Assembly (NCBI RefSeq): GCF_000799465.1
Contig: NZ_JUGU01000001.1
Coordinates: 3,554,501-3,618,500, forward strand
Origin: Psychroserpens sp. Hel_I_66
Lineage (GTDB): Bacteria > Bacteroidota > Bacteroidia > Flavobacteriales > Flavobacteriaceae
DNA length: 64,000 nt
Direction: 5' to 3'
The position numbers and the translations under genes were made by a program. Positions 25,685 to 35,083 of the stretch are shown piece by piece. A model generated the notes under the pieces. It saw only the letters and a list, made by a program, of their open reading frames with translations. It did not search any database and was not told the origin of the DNA. Numbering within the stretch: position 1 is the first letter of the stretch; each line of letters begins with the position of its first letter.

Positions 25685-26149
25685 ATGAAAACCCTTTTAT
25701 TAATAGCATTAATTTTAATATCACCATTATGTTTTTCTCAGGTTGGTATAGGTACTTCGACGCCTAAAAGTACATTAGATATTAACGGTAATTTATCTTT
25801 AAAAGTAGTCGATTATAATGGTGGTCCAAGTATGTCTGCTACCCCAATTGATGATGGTATTTATATTAATTTAAGACCTACAACAGGTAATTTAGAATTT
25901 ATTTTACCCGATGCAGCTACCGTTCCTGGACGTATTTATATCATGCGAAATGTTGACGATGTTTTAACTGCGAAAATTTATAGTTTCGGAGGTTTGTTTT
26001 TTCCAGGTGACTCAAGAACGGGATTAACTGTTGTGGATATGGAATCTGATCCAAATACAGATATTACTATAAATACGCCATCTAAGACCATTACTTTTAT
26101 AAGTGATGGAGCTAATTGGACTTTTGGCTATTTTATGCGTCTAAATTAA
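25685..26149 (+). CDS. Small secreted protein of unknown function at the end of the PUL
   Basis: This 154-residue protein has a clear signal peptide (MKTLLLIALILISPLCFSQ) followed by VGIGTSTPKSTLDINGNL. That sequence is a common N-terminal motif of Bacteroidota secreted proteins resembling phage tail-fibre and adhesin trimer stalks. The rest is beta-rich (IYINLRPTTGNLEFILPDA, ITFISDGANWTFGYFM). It starts 3 nt after the GH97 stop codon, so it is probably co-transcribed with the PUL. Nothing shows enzymatic activity. A cell-surface or glycan-contact role is only a guess from position. Confidence 0.7.
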   Translation: MKTLLLIALILISPLCFSQVGIGTSTPKSTLDINGNLSLKVVDYNGGPSMSATPIDDGIYINLRPTTGNLEFILPDAATVPGRIYIMRNVDDVLTAKIYSFGGLFFPGDSRTGLTVVDMESDPNTDITINTPSKTITFISDGANWTFGYFMRLN

Positions 26150-26253
26150 TGCTGTCATAATTATTATTTCCGTTATAAGTTTCCCGATTATTTATTTTGA
26201 AAGTTATTCATGGTAAGAAAATCTGACTAGGAACGACTTAACCTATTAATTCG

Positions 26254-26261
26254 TAAATTTG
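26254..26261 (+). promoter_or_regulatory. Possible -7 promoter box of the GAF-protein gene
   Basis: TAAATTTG fits the Bacteroidota TAnnTTTG -7 element and would start transcription about 15 nt before the ATG at 26281. No convincing TTG -33 element lies at the right distance. Confidence 0.4.
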
Positions 26262-26280
26262 TAGAATTGGAGAACGTGCT

Positions 26281-28659
26281 ATGAACAATATTAATTCTAA
26301 TATAGAATCACCCTTTGAACTTAAAATAAGTTTTGATAAACTGCTGAGTCATTATGAAGAGTTATCTCAAAGTGATGATGAGTTCATTGCTGCAAAAGCA
26401 CGTCGAGTTCTAAAAACAGCAGAAGGATTTCCAGAGCTTAGAGACGGTATAACAGATCCAAATGATTTGGTTGTGCGGGAAAAAGAAATTAGCATTATTC
26501 TTCAAGATTCGTTTAGTCGTATTTTAACTAAAAATGAAATAAAAACAGCTTCTGTACCATTTCATAATTTAATATTTAATTCTTCGGAACGTTTTAAGAA
26601 CATCATCAAGAATGCTGGTGAAGATTTTGAAATCGAAATAAAGAACATGCCTAAAGATGATACCTATATCATCGCATGTTCAATCATTCTTTCATTTTGT
26701 TATGGGTATAATTTAAATTTCAAACGTCCGTTTTTTTATGAAATTCCAGATTCAAACGGTATTTTGCGATATTATAAAATACTTTATAATGCAGATTTTA
26801 CTGAAATATTCCCAAAACCTAATGCTCCAAAAATAACAGAGGAAGACTATCTCGTCTTATTGGACAATTTTGAAAATATAGAACTTTGGAAAGAGAAATT
26901 TCCACCAAATAGCTACACCTTTAAAGGTTTCGTGATCTCAAATATTTTTGATGTAACAGACGACCAATCGATCTCAAATATTAAATCCAGTTTAATAGGA
27001 AGCGATAAAAGAAAAAGGGAAAGTTTTATGAAAGATTTTCATAATATATTCCGTTCGCTTTTAGGTTTAAAGGATATTAAGGTAGGATTTTCAACATATA
27101 ATAAAGAAGAGGATGTTTTTGAAAGAGTTTATGGGACAGGGATCCATAGTTATCTCCTAAATGATAAGGAAACAAAAAAATGCTCTGATGCATTGTGTGA
27201 GTGGTCTTACAATAAATTATTAAAAGACAAGCAATATTTTTCTGTATCTGATGTGGATGGGAAGTTTGATAATTCCGAAGATCAAATGCCTCATGTAAAA
27301 GTTCTTCACAGTCAAGGTATAAAAAGCGCCATTTTTGCTCCTATTGCTGGTAAAGACGGTCTTTTAGGTATATTAGAAATCATATCATCTAAACCTCATG
27401 TTTTAAATAGTATTATAGCCAATAGGTTAGAAGATGTGATGCCATTTATCGTATCTGCTGTGGAGCGTTCTAAAGTAGAGGAGGAAAACTTGATAGAAGC
27501 GATTATTCAACAGGAGTGTACAACGATTCACCCTAGTGTTAACTGGAAATTTGTTGATGCTGCCAGACAGTTTTTAAAAGACAAACACACCGTTGGCAAT
27601 AATGCTGTTTTTGGAAAGATTTCTTTTAATAATATTTATCCATTATATGGGCAAATGGATGTTATGGGATCGTCTAACTCTAGAAATAATGCAACTAAAA
27701 AGGATTTATCGCTTCAGTTAACATTAGTTTCAAAAATTTTAAAAGCGATTTTAGAATTTGAAAAACTCCCAATTTATGAGCAGATCATGTTCCAAACCAA
27801 AACTTATAAAGATGATTTAGAATCTGATTTTCAAGTAGACAGTGAACATAATATTACGAGATTTTTAAAAGAGGAGATAAAGCCAATTTTTAAGTTTCAG
27901 CATAAAAAAAATCCTAATTTAAAAGATCAGATTGAGGATTACTTCAATAAAATTGATAGTGACTTACATGTTATATACTACTACCGTAAAAATTATGACG
28001 ATACAATAGCGCTCATAAATAAAAATATGGCTGCCCTATTAGACGACAAACAGGTAGAGGCCCAAGCGATGTACCCTCACTATTTTGAGCGTTACAAAAC
28101 CGATGGTGTAGAGCATAACATGTATATTGGAGAGTCAATTACAAAACAAGATAGTTTTAATGAAGTGTATCTATACAATTTAAGACTTTGGCAATTGCAG
28201 GTGATGTGCGAAATGGAAAATGAATATTATCAAAATCAAGATCAATATCCAATAAGACTGGATGTTGCTTCAATGATCTTAGTTTTTAATCAACCATTGT
28301 CAATTAGGTTTAGAATGGATGAAAAACAATTTGATGTGGATGGAACTTACAATGCGCGTTACGAAGTCGTAAAAAAACGTGTTGACAAAGCGTTAATTAA
28401 GGGCACAGATGAACGCATCACTCAAAACGGTAAAATAACCATTGTATATTCTCAAAAAGAGGATGAACAAGAGTATTTGGAGTACATTAAATTTTTGCAA
28501 TCTAAAAATGTATTAGACAGCGAAGTCGAAATTTTAGAACTTCAAGATCTGCAAGGTGTAACTGGCTTAAAGGCTCTACGGGTTAATGTACTTTACCATC
28601 AAAACGAAAGTAAGGCTTTCTATACTTATGATGATTTAATGAAAGAGCTTAACCAATAA
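26281..28659 (+). CDS. GAF-domain protein of unknown function
   Basis: This is a 792-residue cytoplasmic protein with no signal peptide and no clear membrane segment. An N-terminal alpha-rich region (residues 1-250) precedes a GAF-like sensory domain at about residues 255-400 (SLLGLKDIKVGFSTYN, KSAIFAPIAGKDGLLGILEI). A conserved-looking stretch NIYPLYGQMDVMGSSNSRNN follows near residue 460, then a long helical C-terminal half. I do not recognise a cyclase, kinase or GGDEF/EAL active site. Its 3' end overlaps that of the convergent HD/PycTM-like gene by 11 bp. It could bind a small molecule and partner with a signalling enzyme, but no function can be assigned. Confidence 0.75.
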   Translation: MNNINSNIESPFELKISFDKLLSHYEELSQSDDEFIAAKARRVLKTAEGFPELRDGITDPNDLVVREKEISIILQDSFSRILTKNEIKTASVPFHNLIFNSSERFKNIIKNAGEDFEIEIKNMPKDDTYIIACSIILSFCYGYNLNFKRPFFYEIPDSNGILRYYKILYNADFTEIFPKPNAPKITEEDYLVLLDNFENIELWKEKFPPNSYTFKGFVISNIFDVTDDQSISNIKSSLIGSDKRKRESFMKDFHNIFRSLLGLKDIKVGFSTYNKEEDVFERVYGTGIHSYLLNDKETKKCSDALCEWSYNKLLKDKQYFSVSDVDGKFDNSEDQMPHVKVLHSQGIKSAIFAPIAGKDGLLGILEIISSKPHVLNSIIANRLEDVMPFIVSAVERSKVEEENLIEAIIQQECTTIHPSVNWKFVDAARQFLKDKHTVGNNAVFGKISFNNIYPLYGQMDVMGSSNSRNNATKKDLSLQLTLVSKILKAILEFEKLPIYEQIMFQTKTYKDDLESDFQVDSEHNITRFLKEEIKPIFKFQHKKNPNLKDQIEDYFNKIDSDLHVIYYYRKNYDDTIALINKNMAALLDDKQVEAQAMYPHYFERYKTDGVEHNMYIGESITKQDSFNEVYLYNLRLWQLQVMCEMENEYYQNQDQYPIRLDVASMILVFNQPLSIRFRMDEKQFDVDGTYNARYEVVKKRVDKALIKGTDERITQNGKITIVYSQKEDEQEYLEYIKFLQSKNVLDSEVEILELQDLQGVTGLKALRVNVLYHQNESKAFYTYDDLMKELNQ

Positions 28660-29920
28660 CATAGGCATCTTCAATTTTATTTTCTAGGATTAAAATAGAA
28701 GCTTCTTCTGGATCCAAAACTTTTTGAATATCAATACCAGGATTCATTCTAACTGCAATACCAAATGCAATTAAGGACACAATGATACCGATCATGAAGA
28801 CAGTATAAGTCACACGCAAAATTTTATATTTACGTTCTAAAACCTTTCCTAAAAAATATAAATCCTTAGTAAGAGCTTTGTAGATATAATCTTTATCATT
28901 GACTAATTCTTGTATTGCCCATTCAAAATCCTCAAGTTTCATTTTGTGAAAATTTCCGAAGAAACTCAAATTCACTTTTTGATCCTTGACATCTTCTTTG
29001 GTAAACTCACCGCTTGTTACATTTGGTCTTGTAGCAATTATAGACATTACCATTGATGCCACACTAAATAAAGTAAAAATCACAGTAGGCCAAGTTAAGT
29101 ATGGATTTGTGTCTAGTTTAGAAATCAAGTTAGCCAAAACTACAGAGATGATAATGGCATTTACAGAAAGTAAAATGTTGGCTTTAGTATCTGCAATGTC
29201 ACTAAGTTTAATGTGGTTTCTTAATGCAGTTCTAAAAAATGTTTGAACACCACGCTCTGGGCTCTCATTTTTGTATTGCATTTTTAACTTTGCCTTGACT
29301 TCTTCTTTTTTATACTTCTTTTTTTGTTTTTTCTTCGCTTTCAATAGGCTAGCAAGGTTCTTGTCCTTATTGGATTGCCAGTTTTTTAAAGCAAAATCAG
29401 TATAGTATTGGTGTTTTTTTGAAAGCACCTTAATATTTTCATTTCTCCACTCACTAGGAGAATATTCAGCAACACCTCTAAGTTCTAGTTCTTTTCTCAA
29501 AAACTCGCTGGCTTCTTCAAAGTAATCCTTTCCAAAATGGGATGCATCGGCATCTCTTATAATTTTACCAAGTTTGGTTTGAGGCACTTCTTTAAATTTA
29601 GTTTCCATGATGCAGTGGTTGACTTCATCAATAAGCTTTTTATCTGCATTATGTTTTGATAAAAATTCTGTACCAATTTTCACGCTTTTTTCCTCATGGT
29701 CTTCTGCCCCTTGGGTATAGCCTGTATCGTGTAGAAGAGCTGCAATTTCAAGAATTTCGGCTTCATCATTGGTTAAATCTGTGTTTTCAATGATTTCTCG
29801 AGTACTTTTCAAAACACGTTCTGTATGTTTGTGGTTGTGATATAAAAAGACATTATCTAAATCTTTATTTAAAAGATTAAATACAAATTCTTCTGTTTTT
29901 TTTACAAGATCAGTTGCCAT
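28649..29920 (-). CDS. HD phosphohydrolase fused to Pycsar-effector-like (PycTM/DUF5706) membrane domain
   Basis: This 423-residue two-part protein begins with an HD domain (about 1-190): the metal-binding pattern is H28/H32 in YHNHKHTERV and His64-Asp65 in LLHDTGY, as in nucleotide phosphohydrolases. A lysine-rich linker (about residues 190-215) leads to a membrane part with FRTALRNHIKLSDIADTKAN, which matches the PycTM/DUF5706 effector family, followed by hydrophobic helices at roughly 250-270, 275-300 and 370-395. In Pycsar anti-phage systems PycTM proteins respond to cyclic CMP or UMP made by a neighbouring cyclase. No cyclase is recognisable beside this gene, so it may be a housekeeping relative that senses or degrades a nucleotide signal. 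The family assignment is from memory of motifs, not a search. Confidence 0.75.
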   Translation of the reverse strand: MATDLVKKTEEFVFNLLNKDLDNVFLYHNHKHTERVLKSTREIIENTDLTNDEAEILEIAALLHDTGYTQGAEDHEEKSVKIGTEFLSKHNADKKLIDEVNHCIMETKFKEVPQTKLGKIIRDADASHFGKDYFEEASEFLRKELELRGVAEYSPSEWRNENIKVLSKKHQYYTDFALKNWQSNKDKNLASLLKAKKKQKKKYKKEEVKAKLKMQYKNESPERGVQTFFRTALRNHIKLSDIADTKANILLSVNAIIISVVLANLISKLDTNPYLTWPTVIFTLFSVASMVMSIIATRPNVTSGEFTKEDVKDQKVNLSFFGNFHKMKLEDFEWAIQELVNDKDYIYKALTKDLYFLGKVLERKYKILRVTYTVFMIGIIVSLIAFGIAVRMNPGIDIQKVLDPEEASILILENKIEDAYVIG

Positions 29921-29971
29921 AAATAGAGGTTATATATTATAGTAAAATTACAAAATAAAGTTTTAACATAA

Positions 29972-29986
29972 TCTGTAATTCACAGA
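29972..29986. promoter_or_regulatory. Inverted repeat between the HD/PycTM gene and selO
   Basis: TCTGT-aattc-ACAGA has perfect 5-bp arms. It lies in the 143-bp divergent gap, 52 bp from the HD gene start and 78 bp from the selO start, where a shared operator would be expected. No further support is visible. Confidence 0.25.
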
Positions 29987-30063
29987 CTGCATATTCGACA
30001 AATTTATTTGTAATTTATATCTTTATTACAAAAAAAAATAGCCATATCCATAAAAGAAAGTAC

Positions 30064-31626
30064 ATGCAATTACACATAAAAAATAATTTCTCAAAATCAT
30101 TACCTTCAGATCCCAATCTAAACAATACAAGACGTCAGGTAAAGGAGGCATGTTTTTCTTATGTTATACCAAAGCAGACAGATAACCCTAAAATAATTCA
30201 CGTTTCCGAAGACATGTTAAGCACATTGGGTTTATCCTCTAAAGATGCAGCAACAAAAGACTTTAAAAATGTATTTACAGGCAATCTAGTACTAGAAAAC
30301 ACCAAGCCTTATGCCATGTGTTATGGCGGACATCAATTTGGCAATTGGGCAGGACAGTTAGGCGATGGTCGGGCAATTAATTTATTTGAAGTTGAACATC
30401 GCAATAAGATATGGCAAGTACAACTCAAAGGTGCAGGAGAAACGCCATATTCTAGAACAGCAGATGGTTTGGCGGTTTTGCGATCGTCCATAAGAGAATA
30501 TTTATGCAGCGAAGCCATGCATCATTTGGGTGTGCCAACCACTCGTGCATTATCGCTGGCACTAACAGGAGATGAGGTCTTGAGGGATATGTTGTATGAT
30601 GGCAATCAAGCTTATGAAAAAGGGGCAATTGTTACTCGTGTTGCACCATCTTTTTTACGCTTCGGAAATTTTGAAATCTTCGCAGCTAGGCAAGATCATA
30701 AAACCCTTAGAACCTTGGTTGACTATACAATTGAGAACCATTTCCCGAATATTGGAGCACCTTCAAAAGAAAATTACATTGCTTTTTTTGCTGAAGTTTC
30801 CCAACGTACGCTCGATATGATCATACATTGGCAACGCGTAGGTTTTGTCCACGGTGTGATGAATACAGATAATATGTCAATCTTAGGTTTGACCATAGAT
30901 TATGGGCCTTATGGATGGCTCGAGGGCTTTGATTTTGGTTGGACGCCAAATACAACCGATAGTCAACATAAACGTTATCGCTTCGGAAATCAGCCAAACA
31001 TCGGTCTCTGGAATTTATACAAATTAGCGAATGCACTTTACCCGTTAATTGAAGATACAGAACCTTTAGAGCATATTCTTGAAAACTATAAAACCGATTT
31101 TCAACGTAAATCATTTGAGATGATGACAACAAAGTTAGGTTTGTTTGAAAGTGATAGTAATGATAAATTGTTGATTCAGAATCTGGAAGATGTTTTATTG
31201 TTGACAGAAACAGATATGACCATTTTTTTTAGAAGCTTAAGTAATTTTAAAAAAGGAGATTCAAAACAAGGATTGGACATTGTAAAAGAGGCGTTTTACG
31301 TGCCAAATCAAATCTCTGGCAGTATTGCTCAACAGTGGAGAGATTGGTTTCAAATGTATGCTGAAAGGTTAGGTGGTGAAACGCTTTCCGAAGAAAAACG
31401 AAAAGCAAAAATGAATGCTGTTAATCCAAAATACGTTTTGAGAAATTATATGGCGCAATTAGCAATAGATGATGCCAACAAAGGAGATTACAAACGTATC
31501 GATGAGCTGTTTCAATTACTTAAAAAACCATACGATGAACAGCCAGAACACGAAAAGTGGTTTGCTAAACGTCCAGACTGGGCAAGACATAAAGTGGGTT
31601 GCTCAATGTTATCCTGTAGTTCGTAA
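30064..31626 (+). CDS. selO: SelO/YdiU protein adenylyltransferase
   Basis: This is a 520-residue SelO pseudokinase-fold AMPylase, which transfers AMP to hydroxyl side chains of proteins and is linked to redox homeostasis. Visible family motifs are CYGGHQFGNWAGQLGDGRAI, KGAGETPYSRTADG, LRSSIREYLCSEAMHHLG, VHGVMNTDNMSI with the metal-binding Asn/Asp, and DYGPYGWLEGFD. The C-terminus ends GCSMLSCSS, keeping the cysteine-rich tail where eukaryotic SelO has selenocysteine. It opens a tightly packed series of genes for oxidative-damage repair and thiol metabolism; its stop codon overlaps the next start by 1 nt (TAATG). Confidence 0.95.
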   Translation: MQLHIKNNFSKSLPSDPNLNNTRRQVKEACFSYVIPKQTDNPKIIHVSEDMLSTLGLSSKDAATKDFKNVFTGNLVLENTKPYAMCYGGHQFGNWAGQLGDGRAINLFEVEHRNKIWQVQLKGAGETPYSRTADGLAVLRSSIREYLCSEAMHHLGVPTTRALSLALTGDEVLRDMLYDGNQAYEKGAIVTRVAPSFLRFGNFEIFAARQDHKTLRTLVDYTIENHFPNIGAPSKENYIAFFAEVSQRTLDMIIHWQRVGFVHGVMNTDNMSILGLTIDYGPYGWLEGFDFGWTPNTTDSQHKRYRFGNQPNIGLWNLYKLANALYPLIEDTEPLEHILENYKTDFQRKSFEMMTTKLGLFESDSNDKLLIQNLEDVLLLTETDMTIFFRSLSNFKKGDSKQGLDIVKEAFYVPNQISGSIAQQWRDWFQMYAERLGGETLSEEKRKAKMNAVNPKYVLRNYMAQLAIDDANKGDYKRIDELFQLLKKPYDEQPEHEKWFAKRPDWARHKVGCSMLSCSS

Positions 31627-31898
31627 TGTCAATCTTAAAACAAATTAATAACTTGCCAAAAGGATATAGTGAGGTTACGTTTCAGAATAAGAAATATGGA
31701 GTGACAAGAACAGATTTTAACAACGGAAAAAGTATAAAAGTGTATGCCAGGGAATTGGCAGGAAATAATTTTATTAGCTTAAATTTTTACAAAACCTCAA
31801 ATAAAGAATTTCTAAAGCCTTGTGAAATGGCGGAAGAAAAAGTCATTCAATTTTTAAAAAATTATAAATCAATAGCATATGAAAGCCATTTGGAATAA
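31626..31898 (+). CDS. Small conserved-type protein of unknown function
   Basis: This 90-residue cytoplasmic protein (MSILKQINNLPKGYSEVTFQ) has no recognisable catalytic motif. It overlaps selO by 1 nt at its start and the DUF427 gene by 20 nt at its end, so it is almost certainly translated as part of the same operon. The beta-strand-rich start and helical C-terminus suggest a small folded domain. Its placement between SelO, DUF427 and MsrA suggests a role in oxidative-damage response, by context only. Confidence 0.7.
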   Translation: MSILKQINNLPKGYSEVTFQNKKYGVTRTDFNNGKSIKVYARELAGNNFISLNFYKTSNKEFLKPCEMAEEKVIQFLKNYKSIAYESHLE

Positions 31899-32160
31899 TC
31901 AAATTATAGCAGAAAGTGATGATACGATCGTCATTGAAAACAACCATTATTTCCCAAAAGAAAGTATTAATAGAGAATTTTTCAAACATAGCGAATCGCA
32001 CAGCGTGTGCCCTTGGAAGGGAGAAGCATCCTATTACACAATAGAGGTAGATGGTAAGAAAAATATTGATGCTGCGTGGTACTATCCAGAAGTGTCAGAT
32101 TTAGCAAAATCTATCAAAGGACATGTTGCATTTTGGAAAGGTGTTGAGGTGGTTAAATAA
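31879..32160 (+). CDS. DUF427 domain protein
   Basis: This 93-residue protein is a typical single DUF427 domain: the start is KAIWNNQIIAESDDTIVIEN, then HYFPKESINREFF, the hallmark CPWKGEASYYTIEVDG, and DAAWYYPEV. Members form a small beta-barrel-like fold whose biochemical role is not established. It overlaps its neighbours on both sides (20 nt upstream, 1 nt into msrA), consistent with coupled translation. Confidence 0.9.
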   Translation: MKAIWNNQIIAESDDTIVIENNHYFPKESINREFFKHSESHSVCPWKGEASYYTIEVDGKKNIDAAWYYPEVSDLAKSIKGHVAFWKGVEVVK

Positions 32161-32678
32161 TGGGTGATAATGAAAAAATAGGATTGGGAGGAGGATGTCA
32201 TTGGTGTACAGAAGCAGTTTTTCAATCCCTAAAGGGAGTGACTTCTGTAGCGCAAGGCTATATCTCGTCAACTCAGGAGAATTCTAGTTTTTCAGAAGCT
32301 ATTATAGTTAATTATAATCCTATAACAGTTAATCTCAAACTACTAATCGAAGTACATTTGTTAACTCATAAAAGCACGAAAAATCATTCTATGCGTGACA
32401 AATATAGGTCTGCAATCTATACTTTTAGTAATGAGCAAAAGATAAAAGCAGAAACCATTTTAAACGCTTTGAAACAACAATATAAAAGTAAGTTGGTGAC
32501 ACGTGTTTTAAATTTTAGTGAGTTTAAAGCTTCAAGAGAAGAGATTACAAATTATTACTATAAAAATCCTAAAAAGCCCTTTTGCGAAACGTTCATAGAC
32601 CCAAAATTAAAGTTGCTTTTAAAAGAATATAGTACACATGTCAATACAGAAAAATTGAATCACTTAATACTTGATTAA
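32160..32678 (+). CDS. msrA: MsrA-type peptide methionine sulfoxide reductase
   Basis: This 172-residue enzyme reduces the S-form of methionine sulfoxide in proteins. The active-site motif is GGGCHWCTEAVFQ, with the catalytic cysteine in place; the more common form is GCFWC. SFSEAIIVNYNP and LTHKSTKNHSMRDKYRSAIY match the substrate-binding region, although the latter is more usually HDPT-x-x-x-Q-G-x-D-x-G-x-QYRS, so this is a divergent branch. The residue changes around the second helix might alter substrate range. It begins in the DUF427 stop codon (TAATG). Confidence 0.85.
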   Translation: MGDNEKIGLGGGCHWCTEAVFQSLKGVTSVAQGYISSTQENSSFSEAIIVNYNPITVNLKLLIEVHLLTHKSTKNHSMRDKYRSAIYTFSNEQKIKAETILNALKQQYKSKLVTRVLNFSEFKASREEITNYYYKNPKKPFCETFIDPKLKLLLKEYSTHVNTEKLNHLILD

Positions 32679-32696
32679 GCAATTGAACAAACGATT

Positions 32697-33914
32697 ATGA
32701 AAAGTGAAAAATTAAAGATCCAAAATAAAAAAGGCTACCAACTCCAAGCCCATTTAGAGTTGCCTGCAAATCAAAAGCCTAATAATTTTGCCATTTTTGC
32801 TCATTGCTTTACCTGCAGTAGTTCGTTAAGTGCGGTTAGAAATATTAGCAGAGCATTAACAAATCATGGTTTTGGAGTTGTAAGGTTTGATTTTACTGGT
32901 TTGGGACGAAGTGAAGGTGAATTTGCCGAAAGTCATTTCTCTGCAAATGTGGAGGATTTAATGGCTGTTAGTGATTTTTTAAAAGCACATTACCAATCAC
33001 CATCGTTATTGGTTGGTCATTCTCTTGGAGGAGCTGCGGTTCTAGTCGCTGCCTCCAAAATAAATACTGTAAAGGCGGTGGCAACTGTTGGTGCACCTGC
33101 CAGCGTAAGTCATGTAAAGCATTTGTTTTCGCATGATATTATTGATAAGGAAATTAAAGGTGATATAGAAGTTAATATTGGCGGACGTCCTTTTAAAATC
33201 AATGAAGATTTCGTATCAGATTTTGATAAAACCGATTTGCCTTTTATAGTGAAACAGCTTAGAAAACCATTATTGATTTTGCATTCTCCAATTGATACTA
33301 TTGTAGGTGTCAAAAATGCAGAGGAGCTTTATCTCAAAGCACATCATCCAAAAAGTTTTGTGAGTTTAGATCAAGCAGATCATTTATTGAGCAAATCCCA
33401 GGATAGCTTATATGTTGGAGATGTGATTGGGACTTGGGTAAAACGGTATTTTCCAAAGCAGGAAAATGAAATGTTAGATACTGCTGGTGAGCAATTGGTG
33501 GCACATCTCAATTTAAAAGAAGATCATTTTACAACAAACATCCAAACAGCAACACATAGTTTTATCGCAGATGAGCCAGTTACGGTTGGAGGAGATGATT
33601 TTGGTCCTTCTCCTTACGATTTTCTAAGTGCAGGCTTAGCTGCTTGCACAGTAATGACTTTAAAATTGTATGCCGAACGTAAAAAATGGGACTTACAAGA
33701 AGTTTATGCTCACATTACCTATTCAAAAAAACACAGCGAAGATCTAATGTTGGATTTAGAAAAACCATCTAAAATGGATCATCTAATGAAAAAATTAACA
33801 TTTATAGGTAATTTAGATGAAAAGCAAAAACAAAGATTAAAAGAAATTGCTTCAAAATGCCCAGTTCATAAAACATTGCAAAGCGATATAATTATTGAAA
33901 CAAAATTAATTTAA
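32697..33914 (+). CDS. Alpha/beta hydrolase-OsmC fusion protein
   Basis: This is a 405-residue two-domain protein. The N-terminal alpha/beta hydrolase (1-255) has [10 protein letters not shown], nucleophile elbow GHSLGGAAV, Asp in HSPIDTIV and His in QADHLL. The C-terminal OsmC/Ohr-like peroxidase domain (about 265-405) keeps both redox cysteines, in [11 protein letters not shown] and [10 protein letters not shown]. OsmC proteins reduce organic hydroperoxides; an attached esterase could release or process a hydroperoxide ester. The fusion occurs in other bacteria. It lies 18 nt after msrA in the redox gene series. Confidence 0.92.
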   Translation: MKSEKLKIQNKKGYQLQAHLELPANQKPNNFAIFAHCFTCSSSLSAVRNISRALTNHGFGVVRFDFTGLGRSEGEFAESHFSANVEDLMAVSDFLKAHYQSPSLLVGHSLGGAAVLVAASKINTVKAVATVGAPASVSHVKHLFSHDIIDKEIKGDIEVNIGGRPFKINEDFVSDFDKTDLPFIVKQLRKPLLILHSPIDTIVGVKNAEELYLKAHHPKSFVSLDQADHLLSKSQDSLYVGDVIGTWVKRYFPKQENEMLDTAGEQLVAHLNLKEDHFTTNIQTATHSFIADEPVTVGGDDFGPSPYDFLSAGLAACTVMTLKLYAERKKWDLQEVYAHITYSKKHSEDLMLDLEKPSKMDHLMKKLTFIGNLDEKQKQRLKEIASKCPVHKTLQSDIIIETKLI

Positions 33915-33936
33915 TATATTTTCCAGGTACCAATTG

Positions 33937-35082
33937 ATGACATTAAAAGACTCATATTTAAACACAAGACAACGATTTATTTCTATTTGTAAACCACTTC
34001 AAACGGAAGATTATTCCGTACAACCCAAAATATTCGTATCTCCACCAAAGTGGCATTTGGCCCATAGTACCTGGTTTTTTGAGCAATTTGTACTTTCAGA
34101 ATATAAAAAAGATTACAAAACTTTTGATGAGGATTTTGCATACTTATTCAACAGCTATTATAACAATGCTGGTAAACGCGTATTACGTCCCAATAGAGGT
34201 TTGATGACGCGCCCAACGGTCGATCAGGTTTATGAGTATCGTGCCTATGTTGACGAGCAAATGATTAATTTTTTTACTGAAATTCCTTCGGAAAAAGCCA
34301 AAGAAGTCATCCTTTTGGGCATTCAGCATGAGCAGCAACATCAAGAGTTATTCTATTACGACATAAAATATATTTTAGGAAATCAGCCAACCTTCCCAAC
34401 GATTGAAAACACGATTCATTTAGCTGAAATTGAAAAACCTTCCAAATGGTTAAAAATTGAAGAAGGTGTTTATGATATTGGATACGAAGGCAAAGATTTT
34501 TCTTATGATAATGAACTGGGTAAGCATAAGGTCTATTTGCATGAATTTGAGATTTCAGACCAATTAGTGACCAATGCAGAGTTTCTGGAATTTATAGAAG
34601 CAGGAGGTTACCAAAATTTTAATCTCTGGCATGCTGAAGGTTGGGATTTCGTACAACAGAATAATGTAAAAGCACCAGAATATTGGTATAAAATAGACCG
34701 TAATTGGCACCAATATACATTGCAAGGTTTTCAAGCAATAAATTCAAAACAGCCAGTAAGTCACATAAGTTTGTATGAGGCCTATGCATTTGCAGAATGG
34801 AAAAAAATGCGATTACCAACAGAATTTGAATGGGAAGTCGCTTCCAAAAAATTAGACTACGGTCAACTTTGGGAATGGACAAATAGTGCATATCTACCTT
34901 ACCCAAATTTTTCTAAGGCACCAGGAGCATTGGGCGAATACAACGGTAAATTTATGATCAATCAAATGGTGCTTCGAGGTGCTTCGGTCGTAACTGCCAA
35001 CGGTCACAGCAGACCGACATATCGTAATTTTTTTCATCCAGAGATGAGATGGCAATTTTCAGGAATTAGACTCGTAAAATAA
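33937..35082 (+). CDS. egtB: EgtB-like sulfoxide synthase (ergothioneine biosynthesis)
   Basis: This 381-residue non-haem iron enzyme joins a thiol donor to N-alpha-trimethylhistidine (hercynine) with oxygen. The ATG at 33937 is preferred over the adjacent TTG at 33934. The N-terminal DinB-like bundle has WHLAHSTWFFEQF and HEQQHQELF, supplying the three-His iron site. The C-terminal FGE-sulfatase-like domain (about 165-381) includes GKHKVYLHEFEI, LPTEFEWEVASK and NGHSRPTYRNFFHPEMRW. egtD follows 1 nt after the stop codon. No egtA, egtC or egtE lies nearby, suggesting use of cysteine directly or of an unlinked lyase; which donor is used cannot be read from sequence alone. Confidence 0.9.
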   Translation: MTLKDSYLNTRQRFISICKPLQTEDYSVQPKIFVSPPKWHLAHSTWFFEQFVLSEYKKDYKTFDEDFAYLFNSYYNNAGKRVLRPNRGLMTRPTVDQVYEYRAYVDEQMINFFTEIPSEKAKEVILLGIQHEQQHQELFYYDIKYILGNQPTFPTIENTIHLAEIEKPSKWLKIEEGVYDIGYEGKDFSYDNELGKHKVYLHEFEISDQLVTNAEFLEFIEAGGYQNFNLWHAEGWDFVQQNNVKAPEYWYKIDRNWHQYTLQGFQAINSKQPVSHISLYEAYAFAEWKKMRLPTEFEWEVASKKLDYGQLWEWTNSAYLPYPNFSKAPGALGEYNGKFMINQMVLRGASVVTANGHSRPTYRNFFHPEMRWQFSGIRLVK

Positions 35083-35083
35083 T

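Noticed and set aside
26281..28659. GAF protein as the missing Pycsar cyclase
   Set aside because: No class III cyclase metal-binding Asp pair or base-recognition residues could be placed with confidence.
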